Shown here one piece after another: positions 10,081-18,040 of a stretch of DNA of 64,000 nucleotides; within the stretch, counting starts at the first letter, position 1; each line of letters starts with the position of its first letter. The notes under the pieces are model-generated. The model searched no databases. It worked only from the letters and a program-made list of their open reading frames with translations, and was not told the origin of the DNA. Source of the DNA: Chloroflexota bacterium (GTDB lineage Bacteria > Chloroflexota > Anaerolineae > Anaerolineales > Villigracilaceae); contig JACRBI010000048.1 of the NCBI GenBank assembly GCA_016234495.1, positions 62,001 to 126,000 on the forward strand. The letters run 5' to 3'. Both the position numbers and the translations under genes were made by a program.

Positions 10081-10093
10081 AGGAGAAATTGAT

Positions 10094-10492
10094 ATGAATA
10101 AAACCATCCTTTACATTGGCGCGGGAATTTTATTTTTGATCGGTTTGTGTCTTGTTGGCTATGGTGCATTGAGCGTCATCGGCTCCACTTCAACGCAGGG
10201 AAGTTCATCGTGGCTTGGTTTCGGACTTGGCTTCGCGGCTGTCGGTGTTTTATTTTTCATTGGCGGCGCGGGCATGGTGATAGCCGCCATGCGCGGAACA
10301 AAGACCGAAGTCATTCAGCAGGTGACCATGAAAGTGGACTTGCCCGGCGAGACGAAGATCGAGCAGGTGAAATGCAAATCCTGCGGGGGGACGCTTGCCG
10401 CAAAAGACATCACGCTTGCCAACGGCGCGCCGATGGTCAATTGCCCGTATTGCCACACCATCTATCAATTAACTGAAGAACCGAAGTGGTAG
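10094..10492 (+). CDS. Small membrane protein with C-terminal zinc ribbon
   Basis: 132 aa. Two transmembrane helices fill residues 5-30 and 42-66; after a basic stretch the cytoplasmic tail carries a treble-clef-like pair of CxxC motifs (CKSC and CPYC, about 20 residues apart). AGGAG at 10081-10085 precedes the ATG. I do not recognise a named family. It is the first gene of a same-strand run that leads into the Cys-Ala-tail protein and the radical SAM genes, separated from the next gene by a 100 bp spacer of GTGTC words, so membership in that locus is plausible but not proven. Confidence 0.75.
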   Translation: MNKTILYIGAGILFLIGLCLVGYGALSVIGSTSTQGSSSWLGFGLGFAAVGVLFFIGGAGMVIAAMRGTKTEVIQQVTMKVDLPGETKIEQVKCKSCGGTLAAKDITLANGAPMVNCPYCHTIYQLTEEPKW

Positions 10493-10495
10493 GAA

Positions 10496-10580
10496 AGTGT
10501 CCAAAGGTGTCGAAAGTGTCCAATGTGTCACAGGCGCTTTTGACACTCTGACACATTGACACTTTTTTCGACACTTTTCA
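10496..10580. repeat. GTGTC/GACAC word repeat between two locus genes
   Basis: The spacer is almost entirely made of GTGTC-containing words (GTGTCCAAAGGTGTCGAAAG) followed by inverted GACAC words (TGACACTCTGACACATTGAC). It could form a long imperfect hairpin ahead of the ribosome binding site of the next gene. It belongs to the word-repeat style seen throughout the window. Confidence 0.7.
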
Positions 10581-10592
10581 TAAGGAGTTTAC

Positions 10593-12275
10593 ATGTTGAA
10601 AAAAATCCTGATCCCGTTCCTCGTTTTCATCCTTGCATTTGCGGTTGTTGTCAATGCCTCGGCGCAGGACCTTCCTTATTATTTTCAAGTGAACAGGGAG
10701 GTGGTGCATGTCTACTGGAACTCAGACGGCACGCAAAGCCTGGATTACACGTGGACATTCACGAATCAGCCCAACTCGCATCCGATAGATTTCGTTGACG
10801 TGGGCATGCCCAACTACCGTTTTGATACAAGCACGATCACAGCCGAAGTGGACGGCGTACCCGTCTCGGTTTCTTCCAGCGACTATACGGGCAATGGCTC
10901 AGGCTTTGCGATCGTGATGGGCAGCAAAACCATCCCCGCAGGCGGATCAGGCACGGTGCATGTTTCCGTTGCCAGGATCACAAACGTGCTATATCCTGAC
11001 GACAACGACGAAGCCTATGCCAGCGCAACTTTCGCACCGACCTACTTTGGCTCGCAATATGTAACCGGCACTACCGATTTGACGGTCACATTCCACCTGC
11101 CGCCAAATATGGGCGAACAGGAGCCGCGCTGGCACGCTGCGCCTGCGGGCTTCTCCTCCGAGCCGCAAGCCGCATACGACGCCGAGAACCGCGTCACCTA
11201 CACCTGGTATTCGCCCTCCGCCAGCATGTCAGATTACTACGAGTTTGGCGCATCCTTCCCGCGCACCTACGTCCCAGCCGACCAAATTTACACACCCCCG
11301 GTCGAACCGTTAATCAGCGGTGACACGGTCTTTTCCCTGCTGTGCGGCGGATTCTTTTTATTCATGTTTGTCGGCATCCCGGCCATTTCAGCGGTTTCCA
11401 ATCAGCGCCGCAAAATGCAGTACCTGCCGCCCAAGGTCGCCATTGAAGGGCACGGCATCAAGCGCGGGCTGACCGCTGTCGAAGCCGCCATTCTTTTGGA
11501 ACAGCCACTCGATAAAGTGCTGACCATGATCCTGTTCGGCGTCATCAAAAAGGAAGCGGCATCCGTCAAGACCCGCGACCCGCTCGAACTCGACATCTCC
11601 GATCCGTTCCTGAACGATGAAAAATTACATGCCTACGAAAAAGATTTTCTGCGGGCTTTCAAAAACTCCGAGAAGAGGGAACGTCAAAAAGATTTGCAGG
11701 ACATGATGGTCGCGCTTGTCAAATCTGTTTCCGAAAAGTTGCGCGGTTTCAGCCGCAGGGAAACAGTGGATTATTACAAGTCCATCATGGAAAAAGCCTG
11801 GCAGCAAATCGAAGCCGCCGACACGCCCGAAGTAAAAAGCCAGAAGTTTGACGAAGCCCTCGAATGGACCATGCTCGACAAGGATTACGACGACCGCACA
11901 CGGCGAGTCGGCCCGGTGTACGTGCCGATGTGGTGGGGGCGGTATGACCCGACTTACAGTTCGCGTCCTGCCTCCGCCGGCAGCGGACTCCCATCCTCCA
12001 AATCGAGTCTGCCCTCGGGCACTGGCCGCTCCGCGCTGCCAGGCGCAGACATCGCCGCGCAGATGGTAACCGGCGTGCAGACCTTCTCGCAGAAAGTCGT
12101 GGGCAACGTCAACACCTTTACCGAGAAGATCACCGGCGCGACAAATCCCATGCCCAAGCCAACCTCCAGCGGAAAGAGCGGCGGTGGCCGCAGTGGCGGC
12201 GGGGGAGGACGTTCCTGCGCCTGTGCCTGCGCCTGTGCGGGCTGTGCCTGTGCCTGTGCCGGTGGCGGTAGGTAA
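10593..12275 (+). CDS. DUF2207-like membrane protein with a Cys-Ala repeat tail
   Basis: 560 aa. A signal peptide (about residues 1-25, ending ANAS-like before AQDLPYYF) precedes an extracellular beta-rich domain of about 220 residues, a transmembrane helix at about 247-270 and a cytoplasmic region of about 290 residues. The overall architecture resembles DUF2207 membrane proteins. The C-terminus is striking: a Gly-rich linker (GGGRSGGGGGR) leads into residues 541-560, in which seven cysteines alternate with alanine in two blocks (CACACACA, G, CACACA) before GGGR. RBS AAGGAG stands before the ATG. The function is unknown; because of the neighbouring PqqD-radical SAM genes I infer that the tail may be modified after translation, or bind metal. 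Confidence 0.75.
   Translation: MLKKILIPFLVFILAFAVVVNASAQDLPYYFQVNREVVHVYWNSDGTQSLDYTWTFTNQPNSHPIDFVDVGMPNYRFDTSTITAEVDGVPVSVSSSDYTGNGSGFAIVMGSKTIPAGGSGTVHVSVARITNVLYPDDNDEAYASATFAPTYFGSQYVTGTTDLTVTFHLPPNMGEQEPRWHAAPAGFSSEPQAAYDAENRVTYTWYSPSASMSDYYEFGASFPRTYVPADQIYTPPVEPLISGDTVFSLLCGGFFLFMFVGIPAISAVSNQRRKMQYLPPKVAIEGHGIKRGLTAVEAAILLEQPLDKVLTMILFGVIKKEAASVKTRDPLELDISDPFLNDEKLHAYEKDFLRAFKNSEKRERQKDLQDMMVALVKSVSEKLRGFSRRETVDYYKSIMEKAWQQIEAADTPEVKSQKFDEALEWTMLDKDYDDRTRRVGPVYVPMWWGRYDPTYSSRPASAGSGLPSSKSSLPSGTGRSALPGADIAAQMVTGVQTFSQKVVGNVNTFTEKITGATNPMPKPTSSGKSGGGRSGGGGGRSCACACACAGCACACAGGGR
12213..12272 (+). other. Cys-Ala repeat tail coding segment
   Basis: Codons for SCACACACAGCACACAGGGR, the last 20 residues of the protein. 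Cysteine and alanine codons alternate with both TGC/TGT and GCC/GCG in use, so this is not a simple dinucleotide slippage product. Seven Cys residues form blocks of four and three separated by a Gly. Confidence 0.9.
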
Positions 12276-12278
12276 TTC

Positions 12279-12310
12279 AATTTTCGATTTACGATTTTGG
12301 ATTTGCGATT
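12279..12310. repeat. CGATTTACGATT word repeat (intergenic)
   Basis: A run of CGATTTACGATT, TTTGGATTTGCGATT words between the Cys-Ala protein and the radical SAM gene. The same 12-base word CGATTTACGATT occurs at 13649-13690 inside the end of the radical SAM gene, and a relative at 61071-61101. Confidence 0.75.
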
Positions 12311-12328
12311 AATAATTAGAGGTGAATA

Positions 12329-13690
12329 ATGACTTTACTTGGTTCCATCAAAAATATTTTTCAAACATCGTCCGTGGTCAACGGTCCATCGTCTGGTCTT
12401 TACCACTACGTCCGCGAAACTGCGGAAGAAAAATCGCGCATCCACCTGCGCCTCGACCCAGACGGCACCGGCACGCTGATCGTCAACGCCAGCAGTGTCA
12501 TGCATTTGAATCCAACAGCCGCATTTATGGCGTATCTGATTCTTGAAGAGAAACAGGAAAAGGAAATTATCTCGGCCATCACCAAACAATATCGCGTCAG
12601 CTTGGCTCAGGCAAACGATGACCTTTCTGCCTTCCGCTTTCAGCTTTCCGAGTTACTCCGCCCTGACGGCGCCTGCGCCATTCACGATCTTGACCTGGAA
12701 ATGAACATGCCGTTCAGTGCGCGTCCGTCCGCTCCGTACCGCATGGATTTGGCTGTCACGTATCGCTGCAATAATGATTGCTCGCATTGCTACAATGCCC
12801 GCGAACGGAACTTCCCCGAACTGACAACTGAGCAATGGTTCAAGATCATTGACCAGCTTTGGGAGCTCGGCGTTCCGCACATCATCTTCACTGGCGGCGA
12901 GGCAACCCTGCGCAACGATCTGCCGGCGCTGATTCAACATGCAGAAAACAACGGCCAGATCACAGGGCTGAACACGAACGCGCGGCGCTTGTCCGATGAA
13001 AAATATGTACAGACTCTCGTCGCTGCGGGGTTGGATCATGTGCAAGTCACGGTCGAATCATGCGATGAACAAATCCACGATGAAATGATGCGAGCCAAAG
13101 GCGCGTTCAAGCAAACCATTCAGGGGTTGAAGAATGCGCTAGACAGCAAACTTTATGTGATGACCAACACCACCATGCTGCGCACCAACGTCCACAAGAT
13201 TCCGGAGACATTGGATTTTCTGGCTGAGATCGGCGTGCCGACCGTTGGATTGAACGCGCTCATCTATTCGGGTCATGGCGTGACCGTTGGCACGGGACTG
13301 CACGAGAGTGAGTTGCAGCCCATCCTTGACATTGCCACGCAAAAGACCGCCGCGCGCGGACAGAAACTCATCTGGTACACACCGACTCAATATTGTCAGT
13401 TTGACCCGACCGCAAATAATTTGGGAGTCAAAGGCTGCACAGCCGCGTTATACAGCATGTGCATCGAGTCGAACGGAAATGTGCTGCCATGCCAATCGTA
13501 TTACCAGCCTGTCGGCAACATCCTCACCGACGAATGGGATTTAATTTGGAATCACAGACTCTCGAAGCAGTTGCGCGAACGTCAGAACCTGCCCTTCAAA
13601 TGTGACACCTGCGCGCTCGTTGCCGAATGCGGCGGAGGATGCCCGTTGCAATTTCCGATTACCGATTTACGATTGCCGATGGTTAATTGA
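12329..13690 (+). CDS. PqqD-radical SAM-SPASM peptide-modifying enzyme
   Basis: 453 aa. Residues about 35-110 form a PqqD-like peptide-recognition domain (RRE). The radical SAM domain follows with C147-x3-C151-x2-C154 (CNNDCSHC), the GGEATL motif and the usual barrel order. A SPASM-type C-terminal region carries further cluster cysteines (GCTAALYSMC, VLPC, CDTC, ECGGGC). This domain set is known from enzymes that crosslink or epimerise ribosomally made peptides, such as PqqE and sactisynthases. GAGGTG precedes the ATG. The substrate is inferred to be the Cys-Ala tail of the upstream protein. The last 14 residues are encoded by a CGATT word repeat, and residues about 14-25 by a GTCAACGGTC repeat. 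Confidence 0.9.
   Translation: MTLLGSIKNIFQTSSVVNGPSSGLYHYVRETAEEKSRIHLRLDPDGTGTLIVNASSVMHLNPTAAFMAYLILEEKQEKEIISAITKQYRVSLAQANDDLSAFRFQLSELLRPDGACAIHDLDLEMNMPFSARPSAPYRMDLAVTYRCNNDCSHCYNARERNFPELTTEQWFKIIDQLWELGVPHIIFTGGEATLRNDLPALIQHAENNGQITGLNTNARRLSDEKYVQTLVAAGLDHVQVTVESCDEQIHDEMMRAKGAFKQTIQGLKNALDSKLYVMTNTTMLRTNVHKIPETLDFLAEIGVPTVGLNALIYSGHGVTVGTGLHESELQPILDIATQKTAARGQKLIWYTPTQYCQFDPTANNLGVKGCTAALYSMCIESNGNVLPCQSYYQPVGNILTDEWDLIWNHRLSKQLRERQNLPFKCDTCALVAECGGGCPLQFPITDLRLPMVN
12366..12402 (+). repeat. In-frame word repeat at the start of the radical SAM gene
   Basis: CATCGTCCGTGG-GTCAACGGTCC-ATCGTCTGG encodes SSVVNGPSSG. The word GTCAACGGTC is identical to those in recJ (3200-3254) and sbcC (50498-50550). 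The paralogue at 15187 has an unrelated sequence at this point (QPLPAGTHHM). Confidence 0.6.
13649..13690 (+). repeat. Word repeat forming the 3' end of the radical SAM gene
   Basis: ATTTCCGATTACCGATTTACGATTGCCG-type words encode the last residues FPITDLRLPMVN and the stop. It appears that a copy of the repeat replaced or extended the original C-terminus just after the last SPASM cysteine. Confidence 0.65.
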
Positions 13691-13725
13691 CCTTCAACTT
13701 TCTAACTTTTGAACCCGGAGAACTC

Positions 13726-14067
13726 ATGAACGAACACGCCTGGATCAAAGAATTTCCCGCCGCAATCACGGTTTGTGACGAAGAAGGCATCATCCTCGAA
13801 ATGAACGACAAAGCCGCCAAGACTTTCGAAAAAGACGGCGGGTATAAGCTCGTCGGCTCGAACATGCTCGATTGTCATCCCGACCCTGCCCGTGAAAAGA
13901 CTGAGAGGCTGCTCGCCGCGCGCGTGAAGAATGTGTACACCATCGAAAAGAACGGCATCAAAAAACTTATCTATCAATCCCCGTGGTATAAAGATGGAGT
14001 GTATTCAGGCTTCGTAGAAATCTCACTCGAAACTCCGTTTGAGATGCCGCACTTCATCCGCTCGTAA
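13726..14067 (+). CDS. Stand-alone PAS domain protein
   Basis: 113 aa single PAS fold: 'FPAAITVCDEEGIILEMNDKAAKTFEKDGG' is the typical N-terminal half with the Asn/Asp turn, and the strands ending 'YSGFVEISLETPF' close the fold. No output domain is attached. The ATG at 13726 follows GGAG at 13717-13720; a TTG upstream at 13687 overlaps the previous gene and is rejected. Such short PAS proteins bind small ligands or redox cofactors; here it lies between the two radical SAM paralogues, so it could be a sensor or an accessory fold for that locus, which is inference from position only. Confidence 0.8.
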   Translation: MNEHAWIKEFPAAITVCDEEGIILEMNDKAAKTFEKDGGYKLVGSNMLDCHPDPAREKTERLLAARVKNVYTIEKNGIKKLIYQSPWYKDGVYSGFVEISLETPFEMPHFIRS

Positions 14068-14084
14068 GCACACTGTTTTATGAA

Positions 14085-14162
14085 TGTGGTCTCGATACAC
14101 TCTTCGCTCCGCTCGGAACTACCCGACCACCACTGATCACTACTTACTGATTACTAATAACT
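14085..14162. repeat. Word repeats between PAS and membrane-protein genes
   Basis: GGTCTCGATACACTC with inverse GACCACC, then CACTACTTACTGATTACTAATAACTG. Read on the other strand, the latter shares TTAGTAATCAG exactly with the in-frame repeat inside sbcC at 51269-51311. Confidence 0.6.
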
Positions 14163-14168
14163 GCTCTT

Positions 14169-15176
14169 ATGGAAATCTGCTACCTGATCGCCTTCCCCGA
14201 TGCCGACGACGGCAAAGCCCCGCTCCCTGAACCATTCAAGGGATTGAAGGATGCGCCTTATTTCCGCCCCATTGACATTGACCTCGTCACCCTCGGCGAA
14301 GAAACTGTCCTCATTGAAGGCCATGCGGTGCTGGTCAATCGTCAGCGTTATGATGGACGCGTGCAAATGGTGGAATGCCGCTTTGACCTCAAAGACCCGT
14401 TCGCGGCATCCGTCTTGCAGGAGCGCGCAAAAATTCAAAACGCGCTGGAAAGTAAATTCATTCCAACCGCATACCGTCAAAACGGACTGTACGAAGAATT
14501 CTCCATCCTGCTTGTGCCGGGCGCCAGCCCGTCACCCGATAAATGGATCGAAAAAAATGCCCGCGCCCTTGCAAATTTCATCCGATCCCAGCGCGAAGTG
14601 TTCGATATCGAAGAGCTGAATGAAATCCTTGCATCGCGCACGCGCTACTCTGCCAGTGAACTCACGCTTGTAGATTGGGAAGGCGCTGTCATCATCGCCC
14701 CCAATGAAGATTACCAGTCTGACGTTGCCCTCCTCAAAATCGGCAACTACCAGTTGCTGCGTTACCGCATGCTGGATCAATCCATTGACGTCATGCTCGA
14801 CAAGATCAGCGAGACCTTCTTCGAGAATAAACGCCGCCCGCGCCCCACGCGCGGAGTCATCCGCCAGATCGCCGAACACAAACTTGAGGTCATGCTCGAC
14901 TTCGAGCGCGCCGAACAAAACCTGCTGCTCATCGGCGATTGGTACACAGCCAAACTTTATGAAGCCATCCAAAGCGAGTTCTACCTCAAGGACTGGAAGG
15001 AAAACCTCAAAGGCAAACTCGACAACCTCGAAAGCATCGTTGAAACCATCAAGGATAATTTCAGCATGTCCTTTGAAACATTGATGGACCGCCTGCAATT
15101 GATCGGCTGGGTCGTCCTGCTCATCGGCTACATCTACTTGTATTTTCTAGACGCAGGCTGGATCAAGTTCCCATAA
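14169..15176 (+). CDS. Conserved hypothetical protein with C-terminal membrane anchor
   Basis: 335 aa, not recognised. The N-terminal 270 residues are soluble and mixed alpha/beta. A long amphipathic helical stretch (residues about 250-310, with many Asp, Glu, Lys) ends in a single transmembrane helix (LIGWVVLLIGYIYLYFLDAG) close to the C-terminus. The order 'alpha/beta domain, long helices, terminal TM' is reminiscent of RMD1/DUF155 or CorA-like proteins, but no signature of either is clear. It ends 10 bp before the pseudo-radical-SAM gene, with AAGGAG in that gap, so the two are almost certainly co-transcribed. Confidence 0.7.
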   Translation: MEICYLIAFPDADDGKAPLPEPFKGLKDAPYFRPIDIDLVTLGEETVLIEGHAVLVNRQRYDGRVQMVECRFDLKDPFAASVLQERAKIQNALESKFIPTAYRQNGLYEEFSILLVPGASPSPDKWIEKNARALANFIRSQREVFDIEELNEILASRTRYSASELTLVDWEGAVIIAPNEDYQSDVALLKIGNYQLLRYRMLDQSIDVMLDKISETFFENKRRPRPTRGVIRQIAEHKLEVMLDFERAEQNLLLIGDWYTAKLYEAIQSEFYLKDWKENLKGKLDNLESIVETIKDNFSMSFETLMDRLQLIGWVVLLIGYIYLYFLDAGWIKFP

Positions 15177-15186
15177 AGGAGACAAC

Positions 15187-16323
15187 ATGAATATCGTTGA
15201 AAAGATCGCGAATCGTTTTTCAAAAGTCCAACCGCTGCCGGCCGGCACACATCACATGCAGGCCGCCGAAGATGAAAAGCCATATCGCCTGCACTTGCGT
15301 TTAAACAAAGACGGCTCTGGCTTGCTCATTTTAAACGCCGCCACAGTTTTGCAGCTTAACCCCACCGCCGCCGAATACGCCTTCCACTTCATCAAAGGCA
15401 CAGCCCCCGAAGAAGCCGCAAGTCAAATTTCAAAACGCTATCGTGTGGATAAGAAAACTGCGCTGGCGGATTTTTCCAACTTCGCAGATCAGATCCACAC
15501 CCTGATATCCACGCCTGATTTGGACCCCGCTTCTTTTCTGGACTTTGAGCGGGCACTGCCCCATTCGACAGAATCAACGCTGCGACTGGATTGCGCCGTC
15601 ACCTATCGCCTGCCTGAATCCACACACGCGGAATATGCGCCAGTCAAGCGGGTCGAGCGCGAACTCAGCACCGCCGAATGGCAGACCGTTTTAGACAAAG
15701 CCTGGCAAGCCGGCATCCCGCACATCATCTTCACCGGTGGCGAAGCCACCTTGCGTGAAGACCTGCCCCAACTCATTGCCCATGCCGAAAAGAACGGACA
15801 GGTGTGCGGCCTGCTCACCGACGGCTTGAAACTGGTTGACAAGGAATATCTTGAATTGCTCCTGCAAACCGGGCTTGACCATGTCATGCTCATCCTCCAA
15901 CCAGACGAACCGCGTTCATGGAAAGCCATCGAAACCATCGTCCCGCAGGATCTTTTCCTGACCGTACATTTCACGCTCAACAAAGATAACGTGGGCGAAG
16001 CAAAAAATATCCTGCAACGACTCGCAAACCTCGCAGTTGAAAATATCTCCCTCAGCGCCGCAGACAGCAGCCTGCTGGACGAAATGCTCGCATTGCAAAG
16101 CGCTGCCAATTCTCTGCGGCTCACCATCCGCTGGGATTTGCCCGTGCCGTATTCCGCCTCAAACCCTGTCAGCATCGAAACAGCAGATGATGAAATTCCC
16201 GCCGGCGCAGGCAAGACCTGGATGTACGTCGAACCCGATGGAGATGTGCTCCCCGCGCAGGGCGAAGCGGATAAAGTCCTCGGCAACTTTTTGAAAGATG
16301 ATTGGGATAGGATTTTCAAATAG
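15187..16323 (+). CDS. Degenerate radical SAM paralogue (PqqD domain kept, cluster cysteines lost)
   Basis: 378 aa, clearly homologous to the radical SAM protein at 12329: same PqqD-like N-terminus (LHLRLNKDGSGLLILNAATV), same HIIFTGGEATLREDLP block and the same TGLDHVML strand. Where the active enzyme has CNNDCSHCY, this one reads LPESTHAEY, so all three [4Fe-4S]/SAM cysteines are gone. The SPASM cysteines are lost as well (AGAGKTWMYVEPDGDVLPAQ), and the protein ends about 35 residues earlier. The frame is intact, which argues against a pseudogene; a role as peptide-binding partner of the active enzyme is inferred. Preceded by AAGGAG; followed by a terminator that closes the locus. Confidence 0.85.
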   Translation: MNIVEKIANRFSKVQPLPAGTHHMQAAEDEKPYRLHLRLNKDGSGLLILNAATVLQLNPTAAEYAFHFIKGTAPEEAASQISKRYRVDKKTALADFSNFADQIHTLISTPDLDPASFLDFERALPHSTESTLRLDCAVTYRLPESTHAEYAPVKRVERELSTAEWQTVLDKAWQAGIPHIIFTGGEATLREDLPQLIAHAEKNGQVCGLLTDGLKLVDKEYLELLLQTGLDHVMLILQPDEPRSWKAIETIVPQDLFLTVHFTLNKDNVGEAKNILQRLANLAVENISLSAADSSLLDEMLALQSAANSLRLTIRWDLPVPYSASNPVSIETADDEIPAGAGKTWMYVEPDGDVLPAQGEADKVLGNFLKDDWDRIFK

Positions 16324-16336
16324 GTAAACTCCAATG

Positions 16337-16366
16337 AACGTCATGCTGCGAGGCATGACGTTTTTG
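16337..16366 (+). terminator. Intrinsic terminator closing the radical SAM locus
   Basis: Perfect 10 bp stem AACGTCATGC / GCATGACGTT with a 6 nt loop and a T-run, 13 bp after the stop. Confidence 0.92.
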
Positions 16367-16422
16367 TTTGGAGCATTTGAACGGTGATATGGTATCCTTG
16401 CCGAAATTTATAAGGACAAATC

Positions 16423-17472
16423 ATGCTGCGCATTAAACAACTTCTCGCAATTTCTGCAATTCTTCTGTCATCGTTGGCCTGTGCCACACTTTTGGGCGAA
16501 CCAGCGGATGACGTTTATATTTCCGAGCCGTCTGAAATTACAGAAATCCCTGTTACTGAAATTCCCACAGAAATGCCCGTCGAACTCATTTCCTGTCCGC
16601 TGCTTACAGACCAGATCGTTGAATTAAATTCAACCGTGCTGGTGGAAGGCGAAGCCGAAACGATGGACTTTGGCTCCCGTGACGAGGACAACACGACATA
16701 TATTGTCACGTATCTTGTTTCAGGCGATGAGATCAACACGCCCAGCTTTGAAAGTGTCCCCGCTGATTTACAGGATGAGCAGGATGATTCAGCCGCGCAT
16801 CAGCAGCTTTGGGATTATTTTGCGGCGCTCATCCCGTTTGAGAACCGCACGAGCCTTGCCAACTTTTCCGTCATGACCGACGGGCAGGATAATGTTCTCG
16901 CAGCTGTCGCTCAGGTTTACGCCGACCCAACTCTCTGGGGTCTGGAAGTGGATATTGCCGACACCGACGATTACTACTATCTCAGCTATACCCTCATCCA
17001 CGAATTTGCCCACCTGTTGACCCTCGGCGCGGATCAGGTCCCACCAAGCGAAGCCATTTTCAACAACCCTGATGATAATGATATTTACCTCGATGAAGTG
17101 TCCGCTTGCCCCAATTTCTTCCCCGGTGAAGGCTGTGCCAACAGCGATTCATACATCAACCAATACTACGAGCAATTTTGGTTTGACATTTACGAGGAGT
17201 GGAACGTCATCAACCTCGAAGAAGACGACGATGCCTATTATCAAAAACTCGACGACTTCTATTACAAATACCAGGATCAGTTTCTAACTGATTACGCAGC
17301 TACTCACCCCGCCGAGGATATTGCTGAATCCTTTTCATTTTTTGTCTTCAGTGAAATGCCCACAGGTGACACCGTTGCTGAGCAGAAGATTCTCTTCTTT
17401 TATAATTTCCCCGAACTTGTCGAACTGCGTGCAAAAATCATCAACAATCTCTGCGCAGCTTTTCCGCAATAA
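16423..17472 (+). CDS. Lipoprotein with an HExxH metallopeptidase-like motif
   Basis: 349 aa. A lipoprotein signal peptide ends at the lipobox LSSLAC (Cys at about 20). After a Thr/Glu/Pro-rich linker comes an acidic globular domain in which residues 193-197 read HEFAH inside 'YTLIHEFAHLLTLGAD', the zinc-binding pattern of metallopeptidases; a Glu or His third ligand could be in 'DIAESFSFFVFSE'. No named peptidase family is obvious. Tyr- and Asp-rich sequence with six cysteines (for example ACPNFFPGEGCANS) suggests a disulfide-stabilised exported domain. AAGGA lies before the ATG. The phosphatase gene starts 4 bp later. Confidence 0.75.
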   Translation: MLRIKQLLAISAILLSSLACATLLGEPADDVYISEPSEITEIPVTEIPTEMPVELISCPLLTDQIVELNSTVLVEGEAETMDFGSRDEDNTTYIVTYLVSGDEINTPSFESVPADLQDEQDDSAAHQQLWDYFAALIPFENRTSLANFSVMTDGQDNVLAAVAQVYADPTLWGLEVDIADTDDYYYLSYTLIHEFAHLLTLGADQVPPSEAIFNNPDDNDIYLDEVSACPNFFPGEGCANSDSYINQYYEQFWFDIYEEWNVINLEEDDDAYYQKLDDFYYKYQDQFLTDYAATHPAEDIAESFSFFVFSEMPTGDTVAEQKILFFYNFPELVELRAKIINNLCAAFPQ

Positions 17473-17476
17473 AATC

Positions 17477-18040
17477 ATGACCAAAATTCCGATCATTGAA
17501 TCCTATTGGGTCGAAGAGAACCGTTTTCTGGCTGGCGAATACCCCGGCGGCTTTGACGCTGAATCCATGTGCCGCCGCATTGACTCGTTCCTTGAAGCGG
17601 GAGTCGATACCTTTATTGACCTCACCCAGCCGCACGAACTTGTTTCCTATGAAGCGATATTAAAGGAGCAGGCGCAAATCTATGACGTCAACGCGTCGTA
17701 TCAACGCCTGGCCATTCGCGATCACAGCGTCCCTTCAGCGCAGACCATGACCGCAATTCTCGACGCCATAGACGAAGCCATCAACAATCAACGCTGCGTT
17801 TATGTCCATTGCTGGGGCGGGGTGGGGCGCACGGGCATGGTTGTCGGCTGCCATCTTGTGCGGCATGGCTTCACAAATGAACAGGCTGCTGTGCGGGTGA
17901 ATGAGTTGTTCAAGACCAGACCGCGGAATTTATATTTTTCGCACTCGCCCGAAACTCGAGAACAGATCGAGTTTATTCTTAACTGGTGGGAAGATCCTGC
18001 CGCGCTGCACAAGAACAACCTGAAATTTTGTGAAGGATGA
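17477..18040 (+). CDS. Dual-specificity/tyrosine protein phosphatase
   Basis: 187 aa with the PTP active-site loop HCWGGVGRTG (Cys nucleophile, Arg for phosphate) and an upstream loop around 'RLAIRDHSVPS' that supplies the general-acid Asp. The ATG at 17477 lies 4 bp after the previous stop; the open frame continues upstream inside the lipoprotein gene but without homology to a phosphatase. It resembles bacterial cyclin-dependent-kinase-inhibitor-3/DSP-like phosphatases. The next gene overlaps its stop as ATGA, so translation is coupled. Its substrates are unknown; a Ser/Thr kinase is encoded far away at 56790. Confidence 0.9.
   Translation: MTKIPIIESYWVEENRFLAGEYPGGFDAESMCRRIDSFLEAGVDTFIDLTQPHELVSYEAILKEQAQIYDVNASYQRLAIRDHSVPSAQTMTAILDAIDEAINNQRCVYVHCWGGVGRTGMVVGCHLVRHGFTNEQAAVRVNELFKTRPRNLYFSHSPETREQIEFILNWWEDPAALHKNNLKFCEG

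Noticed and set aside
10593-12275. Cys-Ala tail as a pure simple-sequence artefact
   Set aside because: Codons for both Cys and Ala vary and a Gly breaks the two blocks at a defined place, so selection at the protein level is more likely; still to be tested by comparison.
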